DNA from: an uncultured Pelagibacteraceae bacterium
GTDB taxonomy: Bacteria; Pseudomonadota; Alphaproteobacteria; Pelagibacterales; Pelagibacteraceae
Length of the DNA: 64,000 bases
Direction of reading: 5' to 3'
Assembly: GCA_902595535.1 (NCBI GenBank)
Contig: CACJQI010000006.1
Location: forward strand, 1-64,000
The notes beneath the pieces are model-generated. The model searched no databases. It was not told the DNA's origin and saw only the letters and a list, made by a program, of their open reading frames with translations. A program made the translations under genes and the position numbers. Positions 53,256 to 62,259 of this stretch are shown here, piece by piece. Each line of letters starts with the position of its first letter. Positions within the stretch are counted from its first letter, which is position 1.

Positions 53256-54689
53256 TTATTCTTTCCAATCAGTTACCGTTTTAACTTCTAAATATTCTTC
53301 TAAACCCCAAACACCACCCTCACGACCATTTCCAGATTGTTTAAATCCTCCAAAAGGTGTACCTGCATCAGGCCCAATTCCATTGACATAAATAATTCCC
53401 GCATTTAATTTTCTTGATACTCTTTTTGCTTTTTCTTTATCTTCTGTTTGAAGATAATTTCCAAGACCATACTCTGTATCATTAACAATTTTTATAGCTT
53501 CATCCTCAGTTTCAAATGGAATAATTGATAAGACAGGTCCAAATATTTCCTCTTTAGCAATTCTCATATCATTAGTTACATTTGTAAAAATAGTTGGCTT
53601 AATGAAATACCCCTTATTCATTCCATTTGGCAATTCTGGGCCTCCAGCAGCTAAAGTAGCACCTTCATCAATTCCACTTTGAATTAAATTTACAATTTTA
53701 TCATATTGTGTTTTTGAAATTACCGGACCAATATGATCTCCTTTTTTAGATGCATGATCTACTTTAATTAAATTTGCTTCATCTGCTGCCTCTTTAATAG
53801 CACGTTCATAAATTGATTTTTCAACTAACATTCTTGTTGGAGCGTCACAAGATTGTCCTGAGTTACTCATCACATTTCTTATGCCATCTCTAACCGCATT
53901 AGGGTAAGAATCTGCAAATACAATATTTCCACCTTTGCCACCTAGCTCTAAACAAACTCTTTTAATAGTCTCTGCTGCATTCTTTGAGATTAGTCTACCA
54001 GCACGTGTTGAACCAGTGAAAGAAACTAAATTAATATCTGGGTGACCAGAAATATCTGTTCCAACACCAGCTCCATCACCATTTACTAAATTAAACACTC
54101 CTGGAGGAAATCCTGCTTCATCGATCATTTCAGCAAATAACATTGCTGACAAAGGTGCTAATTCAGATGGCTTGAGTATCATTGTGCAACCAGTTGCAAA
54201 TGCAGGCACAACTTTCAAAGCTATTTGATTTATTGGCCAATTCCATGGAGTAATTAAACCACAAACACCTATTGGCTCATAACAAATACGATTATTAGAT
54301 TCTGAGCTAAATTTTTTATCGAATTTAAATTCTTTTAATCTTAAAATAAAATCTTCTAAATGAGATTGACCACTTGCAGTTTGAACATCATTTGACCAAT
54401 CAGTTGGTGCTCCCATTTCAAGTGAAATTGCATCAACCATTTCATTATATCTTTTTTTATAAATAGTTAATAATTTTTCTAATAAAGCAACCCTTTCTTC
54501 TTTTGAGCTTTCTTTCCAACTTTCAAAAGCTGTTTTTGCTGCACTAACAGCTGCATTAGTGTCTTCTTTTGAACCTAAAGAAATTGTTGCTACTGGCTCT
54601 TCCGTACAAGGATCAATTACATCTAAATCATTGGCTTTGCTTGGTGCAACCCACTTTCCATTAATATAAAATTTTTTTTTATCTAACAT
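53256..54689 (-). CDS. NAD(P)-dependent aldehyde dehydrogenase
   Basis: 477 residues. PWNWPINQ near residue 152, FTGSTRAGRLI near residue 227, the catalytic Glu in CLELGGKGG near residue 250 and catalytic Cys in SGQSCDAPTR near residue 284. TPFGGFKQSGNGREGG completes the signature. It is not the CoA-acylating MmsA type. It oxidises an aldehyde or semialdehyde. Located between the CoA-transferase gene and the glyoxalase-like gene of the minus-strand operon. Substrate not determinable from sequence alone. Confidence 0.9.
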   Translation of the reverse strand: MLDKKKFYINGKWVAPSKANDLDVIDPCTEEPVATISLGSKEDTNAAVSAAKTAFESWKESSKEERVALLEKLLTIYKKRYNEMVDAISLEMGAPTDWSNDVQTASGQSHLEDFILRLKEFKFDKKFSSESNNRICYEPIGVCGLITPWNWPINQIALKVVPAFATGCTMILKPSELAPLSAMLFAEMIDEAGFPPGVFNLVNGDGAGVGTDISGHPDINLVSFTGSTRAGRLISKNAAETIKRVCLELGGKGGNIVFADSYPNAVRDGIRNVMSNSGQSCDAPTRMLVEKSIYERAIKEAADEANLIKVDHASKKGDHIGPVISKTQYDKIVNLIQSGIDEGATLAAGGPELPNGMNKGYFIKPTIFTNVTNDMRIAKEEIFGPVLSIIPFETEDEAIKIVNDTEYGLGNYLQTEDKEKAKRVSRKLNAGIIYVNGIGPDAGTPFGGFKQSGNGREGGVWGLEEYLEVKTVTDWKE

Positions 54690-54713
54690 ATTTAACTCCT
54701 AACATTTTTTAAT

Positions 54714-55856
54714 TTAACAAAATTCCTTAATAATTTTTTCTCTGTGTTCATCAAGATCTGGAATATCTCCTCTAGTTTTTTCATCTTTATATGTAGACAA
54801 TTTTATTGGATTTCCAGCTGATTTGAATTCACCAATTTTTTTATGAAATGAGCTTATAATCATATTTCTCTCTTGAACCTGAGGATTTTCAACAGCTTGT
54901 TTTATATTGAAAATTGGCCCACAAGGAATTTTTAATTCTTCCATTTCTTTAATCCATTCGTCAGTTTTTTTTAATGATAATTTTTCTTCTATTATCTTTT
55001 TAAGTTGATCAACATTTTCACTTCTCAATGAATTAGTTGAAAATCTTTCATCAGTTGAAATTTCTTGAATTTGCAAAACATTACATAAATTTTTAAATAA
55101 TTTATCATTGCCTGCTGCTATAATTATATAATTGTCTTTTGTTTTAAATGCCTCAAACGGAGTAATGGAGGGATGTCTTGATCCCATTGGCTCTGGTATT
55201 TCGTTTTTTGCCAAGTATCTAGCTATTGCATTTTCTAATATAGCAATTTGACAATCAAGCATTGAAACATCAATGAACGTTCCTTTGCCTGTTTTTTGTC
55301 TATCATATAATGCTGCGTTAATACCAATCGCTGTAAATAATCCTGCAGTTATATCTCCTATTGATGTACCAACTCTCGTTGGCTCAGTATTAGGGTGCCC
55401 AGTAACACTCATCAATCCTCCCATGCCTTGTACAACCATATCATATGCTGGTAATCCTTTAAGTGGTCCAGTTTGACCAAAACCTGATGCCGATGCATAA
55501 ATTAATTTTGGATATTTTTTACTAACCTCATTCCAGCTGTATCCCCATTTTTCTAATGTGCCAGGTTTAAAATTTTCAACTAAAATATCTGCTTTTGATA
55601 AAATCTTTTCAAATATTTTCTTATCATCATTATTTTTTAAATTTAGAGCTATACTTTCTTTGCCTCTGTTTAATGACATAAAGTAAGCAGAATAATTTTC
55701 TATAAATGGTCCAAACTTTCTTGAGTCATCACCAATTTCAGGTGCCTCAACTTTAATTACTCTTGCACCAAGATCAGATAGTATCATTGTACAGTAGGGA
55801 CCAACTAATACTCTTGTTAAATCAACTACTAGTAGGTTTTTTAAAGGACCGTCCAT
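54714..55856 (-). CDS. Class III CoA-transferase (CaiB/BaiF family)
   Basis: 380 residues. LLVVDLTRVLVGPYCTMILSDLGARVIKVE at the N-terminus, FMSLNRGKESIALNLK, and the catalytic Asp in GLPAYDMVVQGMGG near residue 138 define family III. It moves CoA between carboxylates. It is the first gene of the minus-strand operon, 87 bases from the divergent TRAP transporter. It is a single-domain enzyme, not the double-length DddD. Activation of an imported C3-C4 acid is plausible but inferred. Confidence 0.9.
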   Translation of the reverse strand: MDGPLKNLLVVDLTRVLVGPYCTMILSDLGARVIKVEAPEIGDDSRKFGPFIENYSAYFMSLNRGKESIALNLKNNDDKKIFEKILSKADILVENFKPGTLEKWGYSWNEVSKKYPKLIYASASGFGQTGPLKGLPAYDMVVQGMGGLMSVTGHPNTEPTRVGTSIGDITAGLFTAIGINAALYDRQKTGKGTFIDVSMLDCQIAILENAIARYLAKNEIPEPMGSRHPSITPFEAFKTKDNYIIIAAGNDKLFKNLCNVLQIQEISTDERFSTNSLRSENVDQLKKIIEEKLSLKKTDEWIKEMEELKIPCGPIFNIKQAVENPQVQERNMIISSFHKKIGEFKSAGNPIKLSTYKDEKTRGDIPDLDEHREKIIKEFC

Positions 55857-55880
55857 AAAATTTAATGTTATTATGCAGGC

Positions 55881-55909
55881 TTGACTCTTATCAACATCTT
55901 CATTTTAAT
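55881..55909 (+). promoter_or_regulatory. Sigma70-type promoter for the TRAP operon
   Basis: TTGACT at 55881-55886, a 17-base spacer, and TTTAAT at 55904-55909 (one mismatch to TATAAT). It would start transcription near 55916, 28 bases before the dctP ATG with its AGAGGA ribosome site. The divergent CoA-transferase gene needs a separate promoter in the same 87-base spacer. Confidence 0.5.
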
Positions 55910-55943
55910 GCACCAATTAAATAACAATTGAGAGGAAAAAATA

Positions 55944-56954
55944 ATGTTTAAAAAATTATCTTTATATTTTACTTCATTAGTTTTGGCGTTCACAATGATT
56001 GGTTCTGCTTATGCAGTTACTTTAAAAGCAAGTCACCAATGGCCAGGAACTCAAAGAGCTGATGGATCGTATGACCCAAGACACGAAATGGTTCAAATTA
56101 TTGCTGATGAAGTTAAAAAAGCTAATGTCGATATAGATATTAGAATTTATCCAGCAAAATCTTTATACAAACCAAAAGAACAATGGAAACCAATGACAAC
56201 AGGTCAATTGGATATATCTGCATTCCCTTTAGCGTATGCATCTAAATTTCATCCAGAATTTGATGCAACTCTAATGCCAGGAACTGTAAAAAACCATGAT
56301 CATGCATTAAGATTTAATAAAGGTCCAATGATGACTGAAATTAAAAAAATTATTAATGATGCTGGTGTGGTAGTTTTATCTGATGCTTGGTTAGGTGGAG
56401 GATTTGCTTCAAAATCGAAATGTATAAAAAATCCTAGTGATGCTAAAGGACAAGTAATGAGAGCTGCTGGAAAAGCGTTTAACCAAATGTTAGAAGCTGC
56501 TGGAGCAGGTATACAAAGTATGCCGTCTTCAGAAATCTATACTGGTTTACAAACAGGTGTTTTAACTGGTGCAAATACTAGCTCTGGAAGTTTCGTAAGT
56601 TACAAAATTTATGAACAAGTATCATGTGCAACACCTCCAGGAAAATTTGGTTTATGGTTTATGTATGAACCAATTCTAATGTCTAAAAAATCTTTTGATG
56701 CTTTAAATTCAAAACAACAAAAGGCACTTATGGATGCTGGAAAAGTAGCGGAAAAATATATGACTGCACAGGTAGAAAACTTAGATAAAAAGTTTGAAGA
56801 TGCATATAAAGCTGCAGGTGTAAAACTTGTTTATATGGATGCGAATGATCATGCTGCATGGGTAGAGATAGCAAAAAAATCTTCTCATAAAGCATTTGCT
56901 GAAAAAGTTCCAGGTGGCGATAAGCTAATGGAAATGGCTTTGGCAGTTAAATAA
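55944..56954 (+). CDS. dctP: TRAP transporter substrate-binding protein (DctP)
   Basis: 336 residues. A signal peptide ends near SAYA (residue 24). LKASHQWPG, EIYTGLQTGVLTGANTSSGSFVSYKIYE near residues 195-222 and the acid-binding Arg (GQVMRAAGKAF) define DctP-type receptors for carboxylates. Followed by a strong terminator hairpin before dctQ, so the receptor is probably made in excess over the channel. The gene has a leader with AGAGGA. Confidence 0.92.
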   Translation: MFKKLSLYFTSLVLAFTMIGSAYAVTLKASHQWPGTQRADGSYDPRHEMVQIIADEVKKANVDIDIRIYPAKSLYKPKEQWKPMTTGQLDISAFPLAYASKFHPEFDATLMPGTVKNHDHALRFNKGPMMTEIKKIINDAGVVVLSDAWLGGGFASKSKCIKNPSDAKGQVMRAAGKAFNQMLEAAGAGIQSMPSSEIYTGLQTGVLTGANTSSGSFVSYKIYEQVSCATPPGKFGLWFMYEPILMSKKSFDALNSKQQKALMDAGKVAEKYMTAQVENLDKKFEDAYKAAGVKLVYMDANDHAAWVEIAKKSSHKAFAEKVPGGDKLMEMALAVK

Positions 56955-56969
56955 AAATAATATATAAAG

Positions 56970-57005
56970 AACCCCTATTTATTTTTTTAAATAGGGGTTT
57001 TTTTT
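56970..57005 (+). terminator. Intrinsic terminator abutting the dctQ start codon
   Basis: A perfect 11-base-pair stem, AACCCCTATTT (56970-56980) with AAATAGGGGTT (56989-56999), an eight-base loop and T8. The dctQ ATG at 57006 immediately follows the T-run, so dctQ has no room for a ribosome-binding site. The structure is a leaky terminator, or a start-blocking hairpin, that keeps dctQM low relative to dctP. Confidence 0.85.
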
Positions 57006-57500
57006 ATGAAAAATAAATATTTAAAATTTTGTGATTTAACAGCAAGAGCTTGTGGAGCATTTGCTGTTTTGGCTTTACTTTTGTCTATATTAGTAATTGT
57101 AGAGCTGGTATTTGAAAGATATTTTTTCCAAAGAGCAATTACTTGGCAAACAGAGTTGGTGACAATGTTACTTGTTGCATCTACATTTATAGGAAGTGCA
57201 TATGTTTTGAGTGAAAAAGCTCACGTAAGCATGGAGTGGATTTATGATTTTATGTCCAAAAAAAATATTCTTCGTTTGAAAATATTTACATCTTTTTTAA
57301 GTTTAATATTTTTTCTAATTCTTTTCTATTTTGGTTTTTTAATGGTTGAAGAAGCCTTTACAAAAAACTATTCAACTGGAACAGTTTGGGACCCTCCACT
57401 ATGGATACCATATTCTTCAATGATGATAGGGGCTATATTAATGATACTTCAATACATTGCTGAAATAATAAAATTAACAGATCAATTTGAGGAAAATTAA
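57006..57500 (+). CDS. dctQ: TRAP transporter small permease (DctQ)
   Basis: 164 residues with four membrane segments; ITWQTELVTMLLVASTFIGSAYVLSEKAHVSMEW is the DctQ signature. It begins directly at the end of a terminator T-run and has no visible Shine-Dalgarno, so translation might start inefficiently. It overlaps dctM by one base. It links the receptor to the large channel subunit. Confidence 0.9.
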   Translation: MKNKYLKFCDLTARACGAFAVLALLLSILVIVELVFERYFFQRAITWQTELVTMLLVASTFIGSAYVLSEKAHVSMEWIYDFMSKKNILRLKIFTSFLSLIFFLILFYFGFLMVEEAFTKNYSTGTVWDPPLWIPYSSMMIGAILMILQYIAEIIKLTDQFEEN

Positions 57501-58831
57501 TGGACCCTTTAATAATAGCCATCATTGTTGCAGTTTTCACATTAATTGTTCTTTTCTCAGGAATCCCAATTGCTTTTGGGCTTAGCTTTGTATCAATAGT
57601 TCTTCTAGTTTCATTTGAGGGTTTCCAAATGTTAGATGTTTTTGCAGAAACTTTCTATGCAGGGCTAAATTCTTTTGTTCTTCTCTCAATTCCAATGTTT
57701 ATCTTAATGGGAATGGCTGTAGCCAATTCCCCTGCAGGAAAAGATCTATATACAGGATTAGATAGATGGTTATGGAGAGTTCCTGGAGGTTTAGTTATCT
57801 CAAATATAGGAGCATGTTCAATTTTTGCAGCACTTAGTGGATCTAGTCCAGCAACATGTGCAGCGATTGGAACGATGGGTATCCCAGAGATGAGGAAGAG
57901 AGGTTACTCTGATCAGATTGCAACTGGCACAATTGCTGCTGGAGGTACATTGGGAGTGTTAATTCCACCTAGTATTGTTTTAATTGTTTATGGTATTGCA
58001 ACTGGTACTTCAATTGGAAGATTATTTTTATGTGGTCTAGTCCCAGGTTTTATGTTGGCTGGAATGTTTGCTATTTGGGCATTAATTCATAGTTACTTTA
58101 TTGATAAAGATGCAGCTAAAGCTTTAAGAAATCGTACTAAACCAACATTAAAAGAAAAGTTAGAGGTATTACCAAGAATACTACCATTTTTAGCAATTAT
58201 TGCTGGTGTCTTATATGTACTGTATGGAGGAGTAGCAACACCATCAGAGGCATCAGGTGTTGGAGCATTTTTAGTTTTTGTATTGATTGCAGTTGTCTAC
58301 AAAATTTATCAACCAAAAAAAATATGGAATATTGTTAAAGTTTCAATGAAAGAAAGTGTAATGATCATGTTTATCATTGCAGCCTCTTATCTGTTTGCAT
58401 TTACATTATCACAGCTTTATGTAACTCAGTCTTTAGCTCAGAGCATGGTAGAGTTAAGCTCAAATAAATGGGTTGTATTTATTTTAATAAATATATTTCT
58501 TTTGATTGCTGGTTTCTTTTTACCACCAGTTGCTGTTATTGTGATGACATCAGCAATATTATTACCAGTTATAACAACTCTTGGATTTGACCCTTATTGG
58601 TTCGCAATTGTATTTACTATCAATATGGAAATAGGATTAATAACACCACCAGTTGGATTAAATCTTTACATCATTAAAGGAATTACCCCAGACGTAAGTC
58701 TTTCAGAAATTTTAAAAGGTTCCATACCATTTATGATTATAATGGCTTTGGCTATTTTAATATTATGTATTTTTCCAGAAATAGTAACTTGGCTACCTGA
58801 TAAAATAATGGGTAAACCTCTTGGATATTAA
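57500..58831 (+). CDS. dctM: TRAP transporter large permease (DctM)
   Basis: 443 residues with about twelve hydrophobic helices. FGLSFVSIVLL, SIPMFILMGMAVANSP, and the conserved SGSSPATCAAIGTMGIPEM near residue 113 followed by GGTLGVLIPPSIVLIVYG near residue 149 are DctM signatures. It transports the carboxylate with sodium. Its 3' end overlaps the dus gene by 11 bases. Confidence 0.95.
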   Translation: MDPLIIAIIVAVFTLIVLFSGIPIAFGLSFVSIVLLVSFEGFQMLDVFAETFYAGLNSFVLLSIPMFILMGMAVANSPAGKDLYTGLDRWLWRVPGGLVISNIGACSIFAALSGSSPATCAAIGTMGIPEMRKRGYSDQIATGTIAAGGTLGVLIPPSIVLIVYGIATGTSIGRLFLCGLVPGFMLAGMFAIWALIHSYFIDKDAAKALRNRTKPTLKEKLEVLPRILPFLAIIAGVLYVLYGGVATPSEASGVGAFLVFVLIAVVYKIYQPKKIWNIVKVSMKESVMIMFIIAASYLFAFTLSQLYVTQSLAQSMVELSSNKWVVFILINIFLLIAGFFLPPVAVIVMTSAILLPVITTLGFDPYWFAIVFTINMEIGLITPPVGLNLYIIKGITPDVSLSEILKGSIPFMIIMALAILILCIFPEIVTWLPDKIMGKPLGY

Positions 58832-59825
58832 TAGTAAAATAAATAGAAAAGTTTCAGTTGCACCAATGATGGATTGTACTGATAGGCATGACCGTTTTTT
58901 CTTAAGATTGATGAGTAAAAATGTTTTGCTTTACACTGAGATGGTTGCAACAAAATCAGCAATACATGGTGATAGAAAAAAGATTTTGTCTTATAGCCCA
59001 GAGGAGAAACCTTTAGCATTGCAAGTAGGAGGTTCTGATAAAGATGAATTATCTGAAGTCGCAAAAATAGCTGAAGATATGGGTTATGATGAAATTAATA
59101 TTAATTTAGGTTGTCCAAGTAAAAAAGTTCAAAAAAATAAGTTTGGTGCTTGCTTAATGAAAGAACCAGATTTAGTTGCAGAATGTATTAATGCAATGAC
59201 CAATTCTTGCAAAATACCAGTGACTGCTAAAACACGAATTGGTTTTGATGATACAGAAGAATTTGATTATTTAAATAACTTTATTCATAAAATGCGAGAT
59301 GCTGGAGCAAAGACTTTTATTCTACATGCTAGAAAAGCTATGCTTACAGGATTATCTCCTAAACAAAATTTGAATATTCCAAAATTAAATTACGATATGG
59401 TTTATGAAGTTAAAAAGAATAATCCAGAACTAGAAATTATAATTAATGGTGGGATTTCAAAAATTGATGAAATAAACAATCATCTAAAAAATTGTGATGG
59501 TGTTATGATAGGTAGATCAATTTATCAAAATCCATATTCTTTAGTAGAAATTGAAAAAGAAATTTTTAAAACAAAAAATAATCCATCTAGAGAACAAGTT
59601 GCTGAACAACTATTAGAGTATTTAGATAGAGAAGTTAAATTAGGTACAAAAGTGAATCACATTATGAGACATACAGTTGGTTTGTATCATGGACAAGTTG
59701 GGTCAAAAGATTGGAAGAGATATTTAAGCGATAACATGATGGCTAGAGACTCAGATTTTCAAAAAGCAAAACATATAATGACGATTGTCCAAAACAACGA
59801 AAAGGCCAATCAAGTAAATTCATAA
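58821..59825 (+). CDS. tRNA-dihydrouridine synthase (DusA-like)
   Basis: 334 residues. The flavin-dependent TIM barrel shows VAPMMDCTDRHDRFF at the start, NLGCPSKKVQKNKFGACLM with the catalytic Cys near residue 99, TAKTRIGFDDTE and VMIGRSIYQNPY. It reduces uridine to dihydrouridine in tRNA D-loops. The TTG start at 58821 lies inside dctM; the first ATG would remove part of the core motif. It is an odd neighbour for a TRAP operon, perhaps simply packed downstream. Confidence 0.93.
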   Translation: MDINSKINRKVSVAPMMDCTDRHDRFFLRLMSKNVLLYTEMVATKSAIHGDRKKILSYSPEEKPLALQVGGSDKDELSEVAKIAEDMGYDEININLGCPSKKVQKNKFGACLMKEPDLVAECINAMTNSCKIPVTAKTRIGFDDTEEFDYLNNFIHKMRDAGAKTFILHARKAMLTGLSPKQNLNIPKLNYDMVYEVKKNNPELEIIINGGISKIDEINNHLKNCDGVMIGRSIYQNPYSLVEIEKEIFKTKNNPSREQVAEQLLEYLDREVKLGTKVNHIMRHTVGLYHGQVGSKDWKRYLSDNMMARDSDFQKAKHIMTIVQNNEKANQVNS

Positions 59826-60661
59826 TGGATAGTATCAGCATTAATGAAATAATTTATTTATTAACAGTTTTAGCTGCCGCAGCTGCAGTTGCTGGTTTTA
59901 TGGCAGGACTTCTTGGAGTTGGAGGCGGCATTATCATGGTACCTGCTTTATATTATGCTTTTACTGTCTTAGGTTTTGATATTGTAACCAGAATGCATTT
60001 GTCTGTTGGTACTTCACTAGCAATAATTATACCTACTTCAATTATTTCTACAAAAACTCATATGGAACACAATGCGGTAGATTTTAAAATGGTAAAATCA
60101 TTTGGTATTTTTATTGTTTTAGGTGTGATTGCTGGAACGTTCTTAGTAGTAAATTTAAACACACCTACTTTAATTTTATTTTTTTCAATTTTTGCATTTA
60201 TAACAGGTTTATTTTTTATTTTTTTAAGAGAAAAACTTGTTGAAAATCCAAAAAGAATTTCTGATGCAGTTAAAAATATTTCTGGAATTTTAATTGGCTT
60301 TATTTCAGTTCCACTTGGTATCGGGGGCGGATCATTAATGGTACCTTTTATGAGAACAATTGGATACGATATAAGAAAATCGATTGGTACAGCTGCGGCA
60401 ACAGGTTTTTTAATTGCTGTAAGTGGAACTATCACAATGGTATTAGGAGGTAAAATTATCGATAATATTAATACTCCTTATAGCCTTGGATATATAAATT
60501 TATTAGGATTTATTGTTTTTGTTCCTGTGACAATGATTATGGCTAGAATTGGAGCAAAAGCAGTATATAAAATTAGCAAAAAGATATTAAGTAAAATTTT
60601 TGGAACATTTTTAATTATTGTTTCTATAAGATCGTTTATTGAATATTTAAATTTAAATTAG
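59825..60661 (+). CDS. TauE/SafE family permease
   Basis: 278 residues, about eight membrane helices. AGFMAGLLGVGGGIIMVPALYY near residue 23 and FISVPLGIGGGSLMVPFMRTIGYDIRKSIGTAAATG near residues 159-194 are the two repeats of TauE/SafE permeases, which export sulfite or sulfonates such as sulfoacetate, or transport organic acids. It overlaps the dus stop by one base (TAATG), so cotranscribed. Substrate uncertain. Confidence 0.9.
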   Translation: MDSISINEIIYLLTVLAAAAAVAGFMAGLLGVGGGIIMVPALYYAFTVLGFDIVTRMHLSVGTSLAIIIPTSIISTKTHMEHNAVDFKMVKSFGIFIVLGVIAGTFLVVNLNTPTLILFFSIFAFITGLFFIFLREKLVENPKRISDAVKNISGILIGFISVPLGIGGGSLMVPFMRTIGYDIRKSIGTAAATGFLIAVSGTITMVLGGKIIDNINTPYSLGYINLLGFIVFVPVTMIMARIGAKAVYKISKKILSKIFGTFLIIVSIRSFIEYLNLN

Positions 60662-60684
60662 AAAAAAATTTTGAAATATTAATC

Positions 60685-61989
60685 ATGTTTAATTTAAAAG
60701 AAATAATTTCATCTATTGCTGATGTAGGTCAAAAACTATTTAAAAAAAAAGAACTTAAAAAAGATGATTTAGAGACAATAATTTCACTATGTGATGATTT
60801 AATTTCAAATAAAGGAGCAGCTTTTGGAATTACTGTTGCAAGAGATATAACTGATCTATATCAAACACTCTCACCTGAAAATAAAATTTTTTTTTTTAAA
60901 AAGATAAACGAAAAATACAAGCCTAGCCACACAAAGGTAACCGAAGCAATTGAAAATTACCAAAAAACTCAAAATGATAAAAATTTGTATAAATTATTTG
61001 TTACGTCTGAAGGTAAGAGAAGAGAACTTTTTAAAAGAATGAATATGGCACCAAATGGAATATCTACAATAGTTTCATTAAGAGAGGATTTGTTAAAAAT
61101 ACTGGATGAAAATAAAGATCTTGTACCTTTAGATGATGATTTAAGAGAATTATTCAAATCTTGGTTTAATCCAGGGTTCTTAAAATTAGCAAAAATTACT
61201 TGGGAAACCAAAGCAGCAGTTTTAGAAAAAATTATGAAATACGAAAGAGTTCATGAAATTAAAGACATGGATGAGCTAAAAAGAAGGCTTGGAGAAGACA
61301 GAAGATTTTTTTCTTATTTCCATCCAGCGCTTGAGGATGAGCCAATAATTTTCGTACAAGTTGCTCTAACTAATGGTTTAGGTAAATCTATTCAAGAAAT
61401 TACAAAACCAAGGTCAGATGGAGATCAAAAATATGACACAGCAACCTTTTATTCAATTAGCAACTGTCAGGAAGGGTTGTCTAGAGTTACTTTAGGAAAT
61501 TTTTTAATTAAAAGAGTTGTGTTTGAAATTCAAGAAGAACTACCAAATATTAAACATTTTGGAACACTTTCACCTGTACCCGGTTTTAGAGATTGGTTTT
61601 CATATTTAGAGGATGTAAAAATAAAAAATATTTTAGGGGATGTGCCAATTGAAAATATTTTATTTTTAAAATCATCAGATTTAAAAGTTGGTGATCCAAG
61701 GATTGTTGCAAACAAAGTAGCTATTACAAAATTAGTCGCACATTATTTAATGAGTGAAAAAAACCATAAACAATTACCAATAAATGATGTTTGTAGATTT
61801 CATTTAGGTAATGGAGCTATAATTGATGATATTATTATAAATGCTAATATATCCGAAGTAGGTTTAAACAGATCATTTGGTGTAATGGTAAATTATTTAT
61901 ATGAGCTTAAGAATATTGAGAAAAATCACGAAGAATATATCAACAACAAGACCATAATAATCTCTGATAAACTTAAAAAAATTATTTAA
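60685..61989 (+). CDS. Malonyl-CoA decarboxylase
   Basis: 434 residues. The N-terminal half is helical (about 1-170) and the C-terminal half is the acetyltransferase-like catalytic part: RRFFSYFHPALEDEPIIFVQVALTNGL, YSISNCQEGLSRVTLGNFLIKRV, and HFGTLSPVPGFRDWF with its catalytic His and Ser. Converts malonyl-CoA to acetyl-CoA and CO2. With the TRAP transporter and the CoA-transferase upstream it could complete malonate use. It follows TauE by 23 bases. Confidence 0.92.
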   Translation: MFNLKEIISSIADVGQKLFKKKELKKDDLETIISLCDDLISNKGAAFGITVARDITDLYQTLSPENKIFFFKKINEKYKPSHTKVTEAIENYQKTQNDKNLYKLFVTSEGKRRELFKRMNMAPNGISTIVSLREDLLKILDENKDLVPLDDDLRELFKSWFNPGFLKLAKITWETKAAVLEKIMKYERVHEIKDMDELKRRLGEDRRFFSYFHPALEDEPIIFVQVALTNGLGKSIQEITKPRSDGDQKYDTATFYSISNCQEGLSRVTLGNFLIKRVVFEIQEELPNIKHFGTLSPVPGFRDWFSYLEDVKIKNILGDVPIENILFLKSSDLKVGDPRIVANKVAITKLVAHYLMSEKNHKQLPINDVCRFHLGNGAIIDDIIINANISEVGLNRSFGVMVNYLYELKNIEKNHEEYINNKTIIISDKLKKII

Positions 61990-61997
61990 AGAATAAT

Positions 61998-62198
61998 TTA
62001 ATTAATTCCCCACTTAACTTTACTCCAAATTCTTTCATGGAAGTAGTAGAAAAAGAGAGGAATAATTGACCCAACACCTAATATGCCTGCACCTGTAAAT
62101 GTGCCAGTATAAATATAGCCAAAAATCATCCAATAATTAAAAATAAAAAATCTCCAGGAAAATGTTTTTGCAATAGATCTAATTTTTTTATCTGCCAT
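61998..62198 (-). CDS. DUF2061 membrane protein
   Basis: 66 residues with two hydrophobic helices. RSIAKTFSWRFFIF at the start and FFYYFHERIWSKVKWG at the end, a short conserved DUF2061 pattern. Function unknown; some relatives sit beside sulfate or phosphate genes. Convergent with the malonyl-CoA decarboxylase gene with eight bases between the stops. The second helix is flanked by His and Trp residues that are conserved in the family. Confidence 0.82.
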   Translation of the reverse strand: MADKKIRSIAKTFSWRFFIFNYWMIFGYIYTGTFTGAGILGVGSIIPLFFYYFHERIWSKVKWGIN

Positions 62199-62259
62199 TA
62201 TTTAATTATATAAGAAATAATTATTGTAACAAATCTTTAAATAGTTAACTTGAGATTTA

